From the NCBI RefSeq assembly GCF_000234665.1, contig NC_018332.1:553755-617754 (forward strand): a DNA stretch of 64,000 bases, read 5' to 3'. The DNA comes from Leishmania mexicana MHOM/GT/2001/U1103 (lineage: Eukaryota; Euglenozoa; Kinetoplastea; Trypanosomatida; Trypanosomatidae). Below are positions 40,226-50,700 of this stretch, piece by piece; the first letter of the stretch is position 1, and each line of letters opens with the position of its first letter. The position numbers and the translations under genes were made by a program. The notes under the pieces were generated by a model. It saw only the letters and a list, made by a program, of their open reading frames with translations, was not told where the DNA came from and did not search any database.

Positions 40226-43200
40226 CTACCAGGTGAAGTTCCACGAGTTCTTGTTGAGCGACTGAAAAGACGGCAGCGACTTGGTCGACCCCGAGCTGCC
40301 GGTGCGGTGCGACGTGGGTGTTGTTGACCGTCGCATGCGCGGCACCGTCCGCGGCGACCCAGCGTAGCGCCGCTTGCGCCGCATCACCTTCGCGTAGACC
40401 CGCTTCGCCGATGCGTTTGGAGGCAGCGGTACAATGTGGCCAGCATAGGTGTCCACCTCGCCCTCCTTCAGCTGCGTGGCGAGTGACCTGTCGAACAAGA
40501 GCCGCTTCATGTCCTCCGCCTCCCGCTCGCGGCGCTCGGAGTTGCGCAGGAGGTGCTGACTACCCCAGCGGTGCGCCTTGCGGAACGGGTCCTGCGCCTC
40601 CGGGATGAACAGCGGCCCTTGGTGATCCCATACCTTCGTCTCTGACCCGCTGGCGACTTCCACCCGCGCCTCGTCGTTCACAAAGCCCACGCCGTCCTCG
40701 TAGCCCTCGTAGATGTCCTGCAGCGTTGTAACATAGCCAGGGTCCACCTCGCCAAGGCCGTCCCACAGAGCCTCTGGCAGCGGCAGTACTGTCACCGTCT
40801 CTGAGCCGAGGCACCGCACCGACTTCATCAGCTCGGAGAGCGCGACGTTCGCGTAGCAGCCTCGCTCCAGCGCGAAGCGCAGCGTGAGCACACACGCGGC
40901 TTCGTCGTACTCATACGACAGGTCCAGCGGTTTGCGAATAATCGGTCGTGGCGGCTCGCGAAAGTCCTTCAGGCCACTTCTGGAGTGCTGCGCCATCCAG
41001 TCAAGACCGTACTTGTCGCATATTTGCTTGTAGTAGGCGCCTACGATGTTCTGCGGCAGCGCAATGCCGTCGAAGGAGAAGCCTGGGTGCACAACGTCCT
41101 CAATAGTGTAGCGATGCCGGTTCTCTGCGGTGACACGGTCACCAAAGATGTGAAACCAGTCTCGGCGATCGTCGACACTGGTGGACAGCCGCCGAATGGC
41201 GGCAGGGGCCACCATGTCGCCGTCCAGCATTCGGGTACCACCCACGTGGTGCAGGCGGAGGGTCAGCGCTTGGTTCCAGAGAAAGCTCGACAGCCGCTGC
41301 CCCGTCAGCCTGCGGCTCTGCTCATGTAAATCAAAGTAGGCGTCGCGCAACTGTGCGCAGATCAGCTCCTCCACCTTGTTGAAAGGCTGACCGTCGGCGT
41401 GCGTGAGGACAGCGCTCAGCGGTGGGCAAGACAGGAACGGTGCAACGTCGAGGTCAGTCGGCTCGACCGCGATCTGGCGCAGGCGGCGCACGACGCGGCG
41501 GCGGTACTCGTCCTGGGTCGGGTGCGGGTACTTCCTTGGTCGCTGCAGCAGCTCCCGCAACGAGCGGTCCTTGCCCGTGTAGTTCAGAAAGAGGAAAGCA
41601 AAGGCCAGCCAGTTGTGGCGCAGCAGCGCGAACGCCGCGTCCTGCCTGCCACCAAACCACGAAAACCGCTGACAGCCGTAGTAGTTGGGGAAGCCGTTCT
41701 CGCCAAAGGCCGCGATGGCATCCGCCAATACAGCGCGCGGCACCGACACGTCACGTAACACAACGCGGAAGTGGTTGCCGAACAGGTCGCCCGGCACCAG
41801 CGGCCGCGTCTCGTAGGAGAAGTCAGACAGCTTCATCTGCAGACCTTTGCGCCGGAAGCGCCGGTTTGCCTCGAGGGCGGCCGCAGGTGAGACGTTTTCT
41901 AGCCGCACCCGCTGCACTGTGTCACCAATGTAGTCCTTGATGCCGGCAACACTGATGCTGCGCGGGTGGATGCGCAGGACCTGGGCGATGTGAGCCAGTG
42001 CATGGCCGTGGGCCATGTGCTGCTTGTGAAGAGTACACTGTAGGTAGTGGCACCGCTCTCCGTCCGTGCTGCTGTCGAGCACATCCTTCTCGCTTTTCGC
42101 GCGTGTCCCGGAGACGCACCGCGGCCGCTCTGACTCACACGTGGACGGTGCTGCACTGGTGCTGGCGCCATCGTTGCACAATGCACTCGTGCGCCCACAC
42201 AACGAAGAGTCCTGCGACGCGCCGCTGCTTGGCATAACGTCTGCATCAGCTTCGCCGGCAGTGAATCCAGGTGCGCCCGCAGACAGCAGCCGTGGCCAAT
42301 GGTGCCTCTCGTCACGTCGAAGCGCCTCGACGGCCGCCTGCCGGTTCTTCGCCGCCATAGCCTCTTCCTGCAGCTGCTGGATCCGCGCACGCACGTCGAC
42401 CTGAAAGAATGACGTCTCCACGGGATTCGCCGGCACCGCTTGCGCGGCTGCCTCCGGTGCCTCCTCGCGACGACAGCCCGTGGCCCCCCGGCCTTCACTT
42501 CCACCCGCCACGCCCGCATCCCCCTCCTGTATGATGTTCAACGACGGCAGCGGTGGTATGCTGAACTTAAAATCGCGAGATAGTGGGCGGCCGCCACAGC
42601 TCCCCGAGTGCTTCACCGCTTGGCGGGCACCGTCCTTGTCCGCGACCACCGGTGCCGCTTCTTCACACGTCTTCGCTGATGAGTCATCCTCTACCGCCAC
42701 CATCTCCGTCACGTGGAAGTCCTGCCACTGCTGCCGGAACAGCCCGTTAAAGCCCTGCGTGTGGGGAGTGACGAAGCCACCCATGCCGAACTTACTGGCG
42801 ACCACCGCCTCGTCCGCGTAGAGGGCGGGCGGGTGCTGAAGAAGCGCCTGCCATGCCTCGTCGTCGGCGGCCACTACCTGTTGCAGTTGACGCTGGGCAT
42901 GGCGATCTCGCTGCAGCCACCGCCGCGCACGCTCCTCCACAACAGCGAGCTGCGTGAAGGGCGCAGCGCCGGTGCCTGCTGTGCCCGCTGGTGACGTGGC
43001 CAGGAAGCTACGTGCCGGGACCGAAGCCGCAGCAGACGGTGGCGCGGCGGCGGCAGACCCGTCCTGGTGGCCTGCTCCATCAGGCTTCATAGGGTGCTGT
43101 TGTTGAAGCGACGACGAAGACGGCGCGGCCGGCGCAGTGGCGAGCACTGCTCGTGCCGAAACAACGTGCATGTTGAGGGCGCTCAGCTTCTGTCCTTTAG

Positions 43201-43612
43201 TCAGCCGCTGCTTCGGAACTGGAGATGATGATGACCCCGGCGTCCTCCGTGCTGGCCGCAAGGATGACGTGGGGGCAGAGGTAGTGGCACTGACCGCCTT
43301 CACAGAGGCTGAGGAGACAGCCCCGGCTGGCGTGTGTGGATAGCGGCCCAGCAGGTACATTAGCGTATCAATCCTCTCCAGCCTCTCGCTACTGGGCCAC
43401 TCCCGCCACCATTCAACGCCTGAAGTGGTGGCTGCGGTGCTGCAGGTGGTCAGTGCGGTATTGACGACTGGAGCGTCACATGGTAGATGTGTGCAGTGCA
43501 CTCTGTTGTCGATTGGGCTCAGTGCAGCATCGCCACTGTGCAGATACCGACGAGTAGCGGGAGAGGGTAAGAAGATGCCGCTGCGCTGTCGGCGGGTGCG
43601 CAGGAAGCGCAT
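40226..43612 (-). CDS. TruD/PUS7-family pseudouridine synthase, mitochondrial-type (1128 aa)
   Basis: This TruD-type enzyme isomerises uridine to pseudouridine in RNA. The catalytic Asp is Asp560 in SVAGIKDYIGDTVQRV. Other family landmarks are NGLFRQQWQDFHVTEMV, then HYLQCTLHKQHMAHGHALAH, GDLFGNHFRVVLRDV, FPNYYGCQRFSWFG and the C-terminal FDGIALPQNIVGAYYK. The family usually has GTKDRRA or GLKDRHA around the Asp; here the RRA part is replaced by YIG. The N-terminus (MRFLRTRRQRSGIFLPSPAT) is Arg-rich and lacks acidic residues, as expected of a mitochondrial presequence. At 1128 aa it is well over the usual 350-700 because of a 200-aa N-terminal extension and low-complexity inserts. The first ATG is at 43612. 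RNA targets are unknown. Confidence 0.93.
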   Translation of the reverse strand: MRFLRTRRQRSGIFLPSPATRRYLHSGDAALSPIDNRVHCTHLPCDAPVVNTALTTCSTAATTSGVEWWREWPSSERLERIDTLMYLLGRYPHTPAGAVSSASVKAVSATTSAPTSSLRPARRTPGSSSSPVPKQRLTKGQKLSALNMHVVSARAVLATAPAAPSSSSLQQQHPMKPDGAGHQDGSAAAAPPSAAASVPARSFLATSPAGTAGTGAAPFTQLAVVEERARRWLQRDRHAQRQLQQVVAADDEAWQALLQHPPALYADEAVVASKFGMGGFVTPHTQGFNGLFRQQWQDFHVTEMVAVEDDSSAKTCEEAAPVVADKDGARQAVKHSGSCGGRPLSRDFKFSIPPLPSLNIIQEGDAGVAGGSEGRGATGCRREEAPEAAAQAVPANPVETSFFQVDVRARIQQLQEEAMAAKNRQAAVEALRRDERHHWPRLLSAGAPGFTAGEADADVMPSSGASQDSSLCGRTSALCNDGASTSAAPSTCESERPRCVSGTRAKSEKDVLDSSTDGERCHYLQCTLHKQHMAHGHALAHIAQVLRIHPRSISVAGIKDYIGDTVQRVRLENVSPAAALEANRRFRRKGLQMKLSDFSYETRPLVPGDLFGNHFRVVLRDVSVPRAVLADAIAAFGENGFPNYYGCQRFSWFGGRQDAAFALLRHNWLAFAFLFLNYTGKDRSLRELLQRPRKYPHPTQDEYRRRVVRRLRQIAVEPTDLDVAPFLSCPPLSAVLTHADGQPFNKVEELICAQLRDAYFDLHEQSRRLTGQRLSSFLWNQALTLRLHHVGGTRMLDGDMVAPAAIRRLSTSVDDRRDWFHIFGDRVTAENRHRYTIEDVVHPGFSFDGIALPQNIVGAYYKQICDKYGLDWMAQHSRSGLKDFREPPRPIIRKPLDLSYEYDEAACVLTLRFALERGCYANVALSELMKSVRCLGSETVTVLPLPEALWDGLGEVDPGYVTTLQDIYEGYEDGVGFVNDEARVEVASGSETKVWDHQGPLFIPEAQDPFRKAHRWGSQHLLRNSERREREAEDMKRLLFDRSLATQLKEGEVDTYAGHIVPLPPNASAKRVYAKVMRRKRRYAGSPRTVPRMRRSTTPTSHRTGSSGSTKSLPSFQSLNKNSWNFTW

Positions 43613-44928
43613 ACTGAGTCGCCGCACTCAGTCTCCCTCTCTCTCTGCGGGTGCGTCTGGGCACTTTGTGTCCACGATGTTGTGTGCGTGGGTGTCTGTC
43701 AGCGCCTTCCCGTGTGGGTGTAGATACATAGCGGTCTTGTTCTTTGTGTGTGTGTGTGTGTTTAAGGTGCACCGGCCACGCGCGTTACTGAGTGCGGTAC
43801 AGGTGCCCAGGGCAGAATCGATGCGCCAGAGCACGACATGTACTCGAATGCATGCACTGCAACACGCGGAGGAAGCAGTGGGAACGGAGGCAGCGGCGAA
43901 CGTGCAGCGGGGCAAGGGCAGCGCAAGGAAACACCGAGCGAAGAGAGAAGAGAAAGCAGTTGGGGGTAAGAGAGGCAGCAGCTGCAGGAGCAGGACAACA
44001 TGAGAACTATGAATACGGCGAAAGAATGGGGAGAGGCAAGGGTCAACAGCTGCGCTCGCTCAAGCAACATCCTTGCTCTCTATCCACAGGGCGATGGCAA
44101 GCACAGCCCAGGAGACACAGCAGTCGACGACAGGAAGCGTAGCGCATCTGGCGGTAGCACTGCAAAGCCTCCACCCTCCCTCCTTCCCTCCCTCCCCCCC
44201 CCCTTCCCACACAGAAGAACACGCGAACAAGACGCATAAAAAAGTGCGCCTCCGCACACGAGAGGGGCGTCGCCGTTGCCTTTTTCCGTTGTTTCTCCCT
44301 CGCTTTGATGCTCATGTTGTCGCCTCCTCCCCCCGCCGGTGGGTCCCTCATGGTGAATCAACCGCCGTACAAGTAAGTGATTAAGTAGTCGTCGTGCGAG
44401 ACACAGGAAGAGAGTCGATGGCGCGGTCCGCAGCCTCTCTATCCATCCCCGGGATGCGTCAGAGTGCGTTAGTCGGCGTCGGAGGCCAGTGATCACGTCC
44501 CGCCATACGTTCAACAACGCCGTCCACGCCATCTTGTAGGAGGACAACAACGGCAAAAAGGCGAAGCCTGCCAGCAGGCAACGACTCCGTCAATAGGGAA
44601 TCGCCAGTTTGGGACCTCCGCACAATACGCGAGTCCAATGACGCGTGGTCCCCCTCCCCCGCCCACCCAAGCACACGACGACCCTCGCTGCACATCACAT
44701 GAGGTGTGCTGAGAGCCGCACGCACGCACGCAGATGCTCCGACAACGGAAACATACGCCGCTTCCACAGTACCGTGTGCCTTGCCGCTTCGCAGAGAGGG
44801 GGAGAGATCCGCGAGACCGAGAGGGGGAAGGGGGGCACAGGAATACGGTCACACCATGCCAAGCCCCCCCCACACCCCCGACAGAAAAGGCAAAAAGAAA
44901 AAGGTAAGAAAGCTGAAAGTCACGTCCA
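43613..44928 (-). other. intergenic region upstream of the pseudouridine synthase gene
   Basis: No gene is seen over 1.3 kb. The transcript strand is CT-rich at 43930-44010 and 44160-44215 and has a (CA/GT)n run at 43746-43761. It holds the leader of the pseudouridine synthase gene and the 3' UTR of the BTB-like gene. Confidence 0.5.
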
Positions 44929-46773
44929 TCAGCGGTGCGTCGACAGCAGCGACCCGTATGGCGATGTGTGAGGGTCGGCACGTGGCCGACTGCCACGAGC
45001 ACCGCCGCTGCTGTTGCCCCTGAAGCGGCTCGCAGTGCCACCGCCACTCGTGCCACCAATACTCGACAGCGGACGCAGCGAGGACGACGACGAGACCAGC
45101 TGACCGCCAGCGTGGCCTCTTGCTGCCCCCGCAACAACGGGCGATATGGACAGACGCATCGCGGGGTAGTTCTGCGCCGCAGAAGCCCTGCACTGCTGCG
45201 CCTCGCTCCCGAAGCGGTGCTGCCGCTCCACGTAGTTGAGGATGTCGATGTCCACAACATTCTCGCTCATGACCTCCTTCACATAGAAGGGCATGGTGGC
45301 CCAGAGGCTAATGGCGCTCGAGTGTGGCGAAGCGAGAGCGGTGGAGGTGTTGCCGGCACTGCCCACCGCCACGGCCCCGGTGCCTTCCATCCCTGCTGCC
45401 CTCACGTCGTTGCGGCTCGCCGCCGCGCTGGCCGTGGTTGCGGCTGAACCTCGTGAGACAGGCTCTGGCTTTGAGCCAAAAGTAGGCACCTCCACAACCT
45501 CCTCGGCAAGCACGTGAGCCGGCCCGCTGTATTGCATAGGCGTTAGACCGCCCTCGCGCTCGTACACGTTGTGCTCGGCGCAGTAGTCGAACCAGAGGTA
45601 TAGGTATTTGACGTCTTCAGCCTCGTTGTCCGGAGACGAGAACTTCTTCGGCAGCTCCGAGCACCGATGCTGCGATACGTCGAGGAGGCTCACGAGGTGA
45701 AGGCAACGTCGACAGCCCAGGTACCGGATCGCACCGATGATGCGCCACGCCCACCGCTCCAACTCTGCTGTGAACGGTGACGCGGCATCTGCAGCCAACG
45801 TCGACGCAGAGACTTCATTACCCTTGAGTGCTGGCGGCGCCTCGAGAATGACCGGGGTTGTGTGCCGCGCTGCCGCGTGGGTGGTGAAGATCTCACCACG
45901 TGGACCAACGCGCCACTTTCGGCCCGCGATCGATGCGTGATGACCTTTGCCACCGGCGTGGGGTGTCGGCCCCGATTGTGCTGGACATTTGGGGCCAGAC
46001 AGCTGAGAGGTGCGGCCGAGTCGGTCAAGCTCACCTTCATCGAACAAGTTTGCACACAGGCGGCACCAGCGTAAGCCACAGGTGGGAGGAAGAGTCAGCT
46101 GGCCGCTGTGCGTCGCTGGCAAGCCGGCTGGGGTCCATGCGCCTCCGTTGATGCCGCTGCTGGCTGTCGCCGCCGCGCCGGTTTGCGAAAACGCTGCTGC
46201 ACCATCAGCCACCCCCAGTTTGTGGCACACATAGTGTTGCAGCAGCGACACGACAAAGGCGCGGTTCGGGTGATTCGCGCTCCGCTCCTCGTGCAGGCGG
46301 AGCAGTGCGGCAGCAAGGTCGACGTCACGCACCATGTGACTCAACCGCAGAACCAGGTGTGTTGGCAGGCTCGTCAAGTCAAAGCTGGACGACACAATCT
46401 CCTTCAAGTGCGCGCCGAGGTACATGAGCGCGTTGTCCGACAGCTCCTGCATCTGCAGGAAACTGGAGGAGAGGCAGATGCTTACAACGTTGTCGTTCGT
46501 GAGTTGCGGTGCCTTGCCGCCAATCCAGTTCATCAGCCACTGAAAAGTGGCGTGGTTGCACCGTGCACGGAGGGTGAAGGCCACTGCCAGCGAGGCGGGC
46601 GATTCGGACGGCGACGACACCTTGGCCTCGTTAATTTGGCGTTGGATAAGAGGCTCAAAGTAGCGCATGTGCGTGCGGAGTGGGCCCAGGGCGCAGAGAA
46701 ACGCACGGTCATGATGAGTCGCGGGGTCCTGCACCGTGATTTCGACCATGGCTGACGAAGCTGAAGAGGCCAT
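44929..46773 (-). CDS. BTB-domain protein, SANBR/KIAA1841-like (614 aa)
   Basis: Residues about 10-130 read like the BTB domain of the SANBR (KIAA1841) family: FLCALGPLRTHMRYFEPLI, HATFQWLMNWIGG, VVSICLSSSFLQMQELSDNA and AHLKEIVSSSFDL. In the known family the same order occurs (pre-emptied cysteine-type loop, FNWLIKYV-like helix, FLKMDSL motif, MNEIV motif). Two Cys clusters follow, RWCRLC and GCRRC...QHRC, that could bind zinc. The C-terminal part has YLYLWFDYCAEHNVYE and then a disordered Ser/Gly tail. In mammals SANBR regulates class-switch recombination; the protist function is unknown. The start at 46773 gives MASSASSAMVEITV. Another in-frame ATG at 46986 would add 71 low-complexity residues. 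Confidence 0.85.
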   Translation of the reverse strand: MASSASSAMVEITVQDPATHHDRAFLCALGPLRTHMRYFEPLIQRQINEAKVSSPSESPASLAVAFTLRARCNHATFQWLMNWIGGKAPQLTNDNVVSICLSSSFLQMQELSDNALMYLGAHLKEIVSSSFDLTSLPTHLVLRLSHMVRDVDLAAALLRLHEERSANHPNRAFVVSLLQHYVCHKLGVADGAAAFSQTGAAATASSGINGGAWTPAGLPATHSGQLTLPPTCGLRWCRLCANLFDEGELDRLGRTSQLSGPKCPAQSGPTPHAGGKGHHASIAGRKWRVGPRGEIFTTHAAARHTTPVILEAPPALKGNEVSASTLAADAASPFTAELERWAWRIIGAIRYLGCRRCLHLVSLLDVSQHRCSELPKKFSSPDNEAEDVKYLYLWFDYCAEHNVYEREGGLTPMQYSGPAHVLAEEVVEVPTFGSKPEPVSRGSAATTASAAASRNDVRAAGMEGTGAVAVGSAGNTSTALASPHSSAISLWATMPFYVKEVMSENVVDIDILNYVERQHRFGSEAQQCRASAAQNYPAMRLSISPVVAGAARGHAGGQLVSSSSSLRPLSSIGGTSGGGTASRFRGNSSGGARGSRPRADPHTSPYGSLLSTHR

Positions 46774-47464
46774 TTCTGGAAACGTGGTATTGGAGGAGTG
46801 CAGATGGATGGGGGGGGGGGCTGCAGGGGTGTCATGGAAACACGCCTCTCCGCTATTGCCGTGTGCTCCTCTCCTCACGCCGCGCAGCTTTTCGACGTTA
46901 CTGTAGCCGGAAAAGAAATCCACTTGTGTGCGTGTCTGTACACCAGCGAGAACACACGGTGCAACCTCTAACATGTCGTGGTGCATAAGTGTCGTGGTGG
47001 TGAAAGAGGAGGATAGTGAACGGGAAGCGGTGAAGCATGCATAATCGGTGGAGCAGTGCGAAGAGGGGAGGTGATGGCGGGTCGTGGGCGGAAGGGGCTT
47101 CGTGCGGGAACGCACCTGTGACCGTGTCGCAGAGACCGCAGACAAGATTAACCTCAGTCACGCTGCGGAGGAGGAGGAGGTGTGGGGCAAGCACACACAC
47201 TGCCTATTGCTGCAGCGCAAGACAATCGTGTGCAGTCCATTGATTTCGCCAATTTCTGTGAGGCGAGACTGAGGTCTGCATCCCGTTGCGCAAGGTCGAG
47301 GAGGGAGGAGGGGCAAGAGAGAGAGAGGTGCACACACACACAAGAAGAGGAAGAGAATGGCCAAAAACTAACTAGGCACGCACGCACAGCAATGAGTCCA
47401 CCTCTCACTCCCTTAGCTAGTCACCCATCACTGTCCCCTCACATCAAAGAACTTGCGTTGCCGC
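46774..47464 (-). other. intergenic region upstream of the BTB-like gene
   Basis: This is non-coding spacer. A C-run on the transcript strand lies at 46809-46818 and an AG near 46777 follows it, a possible acceptor. An in-frame open stretch continues upstream of the BTB start but is not protein-like. Confidence 0.45.
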
Positions 47465-47788
47465 TCAAGACTTGAGTTGATGAAGGAACAGTGGCTTGTT
47501 GAGGGTTTTGCCTCTGCGGCCGGCGTACTCGGGATGCGGAAGCACGCTGAAGTCCCCAAGAGTTAGAATAAAACCTGCTTGGGCTCCGCGCATGTCTGCT
47601 CTGTCAGCGGCAGGGCTGCCCGGTGCTGCCCTCATGTTAGCCGTCCCACTGCTTGGCAACTTTGCGCAGTCAACGTAGTAAGTGGTGAAGTGCCCTCGTG
47701 CGTAGCCGGCGGTGATGGCTGCTGCTTCATCCGCCGCCGTCGCGTCCGCCGGTGCACGCGCTTGGGCGAGGCTGTCACTGAACGGCAT
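47465..47788 (-). CDS. small protein of unknown function (107 aa)
   Basis: The ATG at 47788 opens MPFSDSLAQARAPADATAAD and the frame ends at 47465. The Ala-rich N-terminal third is followed by YARGHFTTYYVDCAKLPSSG and AQAGFILTLGDFSVLPHPEY. The last two pieces look like real beta-strand-forming protein, not repeat translation. The frame is open upstream but has no protein-like content there. On the transcript strand a pyrimidine tract at about 48005-48055 precedes it and could direct trans-splicing. There is no TM segment or recognised domain. Length and isolation make it a moderate-confidence gene. Confidence 0.55.
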   Translation of the reverse strand: MPFSDSLAQARAPADATAADEAAAITAGYARGHFTTYYVDCAKLPSSGTANMRAAPGSPAADRADMRGAQAGFILTLGDFSVLPHPEYAGRRGKTLNKPLFLHQLKS

Positions 47789-50700
47789 GTCCGCCTCTTC
47801 TTCGTTTTGGTTTTCTCGCTGTGCTGCTAAAACATTAGTTCGAGTGCACCCGTATGTCGGTGTTCCGGTACGACAGTGACGATGAACGCCGCGGAGTTTG
47901 GATAAGACAGTACACCCGCCCCTCACCCCACCCACACCTCTTGAGTGCAACGTGGTTGTGCCGACGGAGAACACGAATGAAGCCGGAGTGTCTACTGGCG
48001 GTCCACCGTAGACCAAGAAGAAGGAGAGGGAGATGGGAAGGGGGAGGGAGAGAGAAACGCAATGGGCAGTGGTGTCAACCAGCGGCGCCAGACAAACGTC
48101 AAAAGACACACGCGCGCGCGAGCGTATACAAGCGCATGCGTGCGTCAGCACAGCAACGCAGACGGGTGACAAGTATACAAGAGTTGTATGGGGGAGCGGT
48201 AAAGAACATGAAAGCGTCAACGCACGTGCGTGTGAGAGTAAAAGAGGGGCGCAACGCGGGACGCTAACACCCGCGCCCGCCTCCAGCCACATACACACAC
48301 ACCATCCACTCACTAACTGCCTTCCCTGCAGGGAGACAGCCGAGCGTCGATTGCCGAGTAAGGTCCCGACTTGGCGGCTGTTGCTGATGATTCCCGTTTT
48401 TCCTTTTGTTTCTGGTTGACCGTGCTTGCGCGTATAACATATATATATATATGTGTGGAGGAGGGGAGAGGAGGGGGGATCCATGCGCTGGTAGATGGCG
48501 TCCGTTTTCGTTTTCCTTGTGCGTGCGTGCCGTTTGAAGGCGGGGTGAGTTGCCACAGACGCCCAGAGAGAGGAGAAGTGACAGAGAAGAGGCTCATGTG
48601 TGAGAGCAAGTATGCGGCGCAGATGCGCATGCGTTCGCCAGCACGTCGGACGTCAAGGCGAGCGAAAGCGATAGAAAGGATGAGGAGCGCGTGAACCCGT
48701 CGAGAGGTCTACGAAAGGCAAGCCAACGAAACAACAAAACATACACTCGGGCGAGAGGGGGGAGAGAGGGACGGTATAGCATGTTGAGGGGTGTGAACAA
48801 ATGGAAGATGGCACCGACAGAGAGCGTCCACGCAGCTGTCCTGCAGATGCAAGCGCCATTCAGAAGTGGTACAGGAAGCGAGGAACACGCGCACAGAAAT
48901 AGGAGCTTGGATGAAGGAGAGACCAGAAGAAGGTAGTTGATACCAAAGATGTGTGGCCCATCAGAAAAGTGTGATGGAAGACATCGATCGACGAGCGCGC
49001 GGGGTGAGAAATAGTGGGGAAGGAGTGGGGCCAAAAAAAAAAGCGTGTAGAGAGGGAAGGAAGCTCGCTACAGCGGCCATGGCGAGAAAAAGAAAAGACA
49101 TCGCCTACACACTGCTGCCCTCGTCCGCTCTCTCTCCTTCTCTCGACAGGCCTGGACAGATAGGTATGCATGCGTGTGCATTTTTCTGTGCTGCAGGAGA
49201 GCGCGGGCGGTGGTAGAGATCGAGCAGGTCAGCTGCCGAGCTGGGCAAAGCGAACCAGAGAGGGAATGGCGAAATAAATAGGTCAAGCGAGAAAAAAAAA
49301 ATTCTCGCCAGGCGTGGAGGAGGGGAGAAGGGTATGAGAAAGGAGAGGGGCAGCTTGATGAGAGGAAGACACGCGTACCGATTATACGTCACTGACCGCT
49401 GCACACCATCCCTACTCGACACTCAAACCTGGTCTTTTCCTTGGCTGCTTGTGCTCGCAGAGGCGAATGTGCAGCAGCGGCAATGAGGAAAATGGAGGAG
49501 CAGCCGCTGAACGACAGACAGGAGAGGCGAAGACGAGCCGAGATGACCACCTGTCTCCCTCTCTCAATCTCCCCTTCCCTCTCCGAGCCACCGGCAAACG
49601 TACACGCGTGCACACATGACCAAAGCGTAAAAATAAAGTTACACACACATACAATATATATATATATACAAATACACATATATATGTGTCAGAGAGAGAG
49701 AGTCCCATGCTGAACCCTCCAAAAGACCAGCGGAGCATCGACGACGACGGCGACAATGCGAGCCAGGCAAGCGAAAAAAGCGCTGTTAAAACATCGAGCG
49801 CGCACGGGTGCATGGGAAGGGGGAGAGAGAGCGGAGAATATGGAAACACAGAAAGGCAAACGGAAAGAAAAGAAAACAAGGAGAGAGAAGGCGCGCGTGT
49901 GTGTGTGTGGGTGTGCGGGTGGGTGGAAGGGCAAAAGCCGCTGCATCCGTAAAGACATCGACACGAGACGAGAAAGAAAGAGAGCGATGCGCACGCGCAC
50001 ATCCGTTGTGGCGTTAGAGGAGCACGAAGAGACCAAGACAAACAACATCGACGAAACGAAGAAAAAGCCCGGCAATCATCGGCAGACACACGCACACACA
50101 CACACACACGCACGCACAGAGAGAGAGAGAGATCAGAGATGGCCTTCCGCCGTTTGTTGGTGTTGCTCTTTGAGGTGCGGGAAAGGGTGAAGAGGGGGTA
50201 GCTCGAGGCACCTTGCATCCCATTGCGCTGGAGGAGGGGAGGGGAGGGAGGGAGCCCATGTGCTAAGAGTCCAGCCCGCACACGACGCGCGACGACACAG
50301 AGCCACGCAAGTGCGCGCGCTCCGAGACAGCGAAGGAGGTGGTCGAAGAAACAGACAAGACAGAAAAAAGAAAGAGAAAACACAAAGGGGAAAGGGGCGT
50401 AGAGAACCAACAAAACGGAAGACGAGAGAGAGCAAACACCCACACACAACATCCGCGTTAGCACTAGCATTGCCGGCCTGTAACGCGCCACGAGGATGTA
50501 GCGCATCCAGCCTCCTGCTACCTCCGCGTCGTCCGCCGTGAGGACGACACGCGCACTCGCTTAAGCGCAGGCATACTCGCGCACATGAGGCCACGCTGTT
50601 ACACAAGAGAAAAGTGCAACGAAACTATATCCACAAGCCCACCTGAGCGCGCAGGCGCACGCGCCCGTACACCGGCCGTGCACCTCTGCAGCTCCGCGGT

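Noticed and set aside
49412..50506. Open frame of 364 codons on the - strand
   Set aside because: It consists of Cys/Leu/Ser/Phe-rich repeat translation with no ordered block, and the first part is not ATG-supported by a leader pattern.
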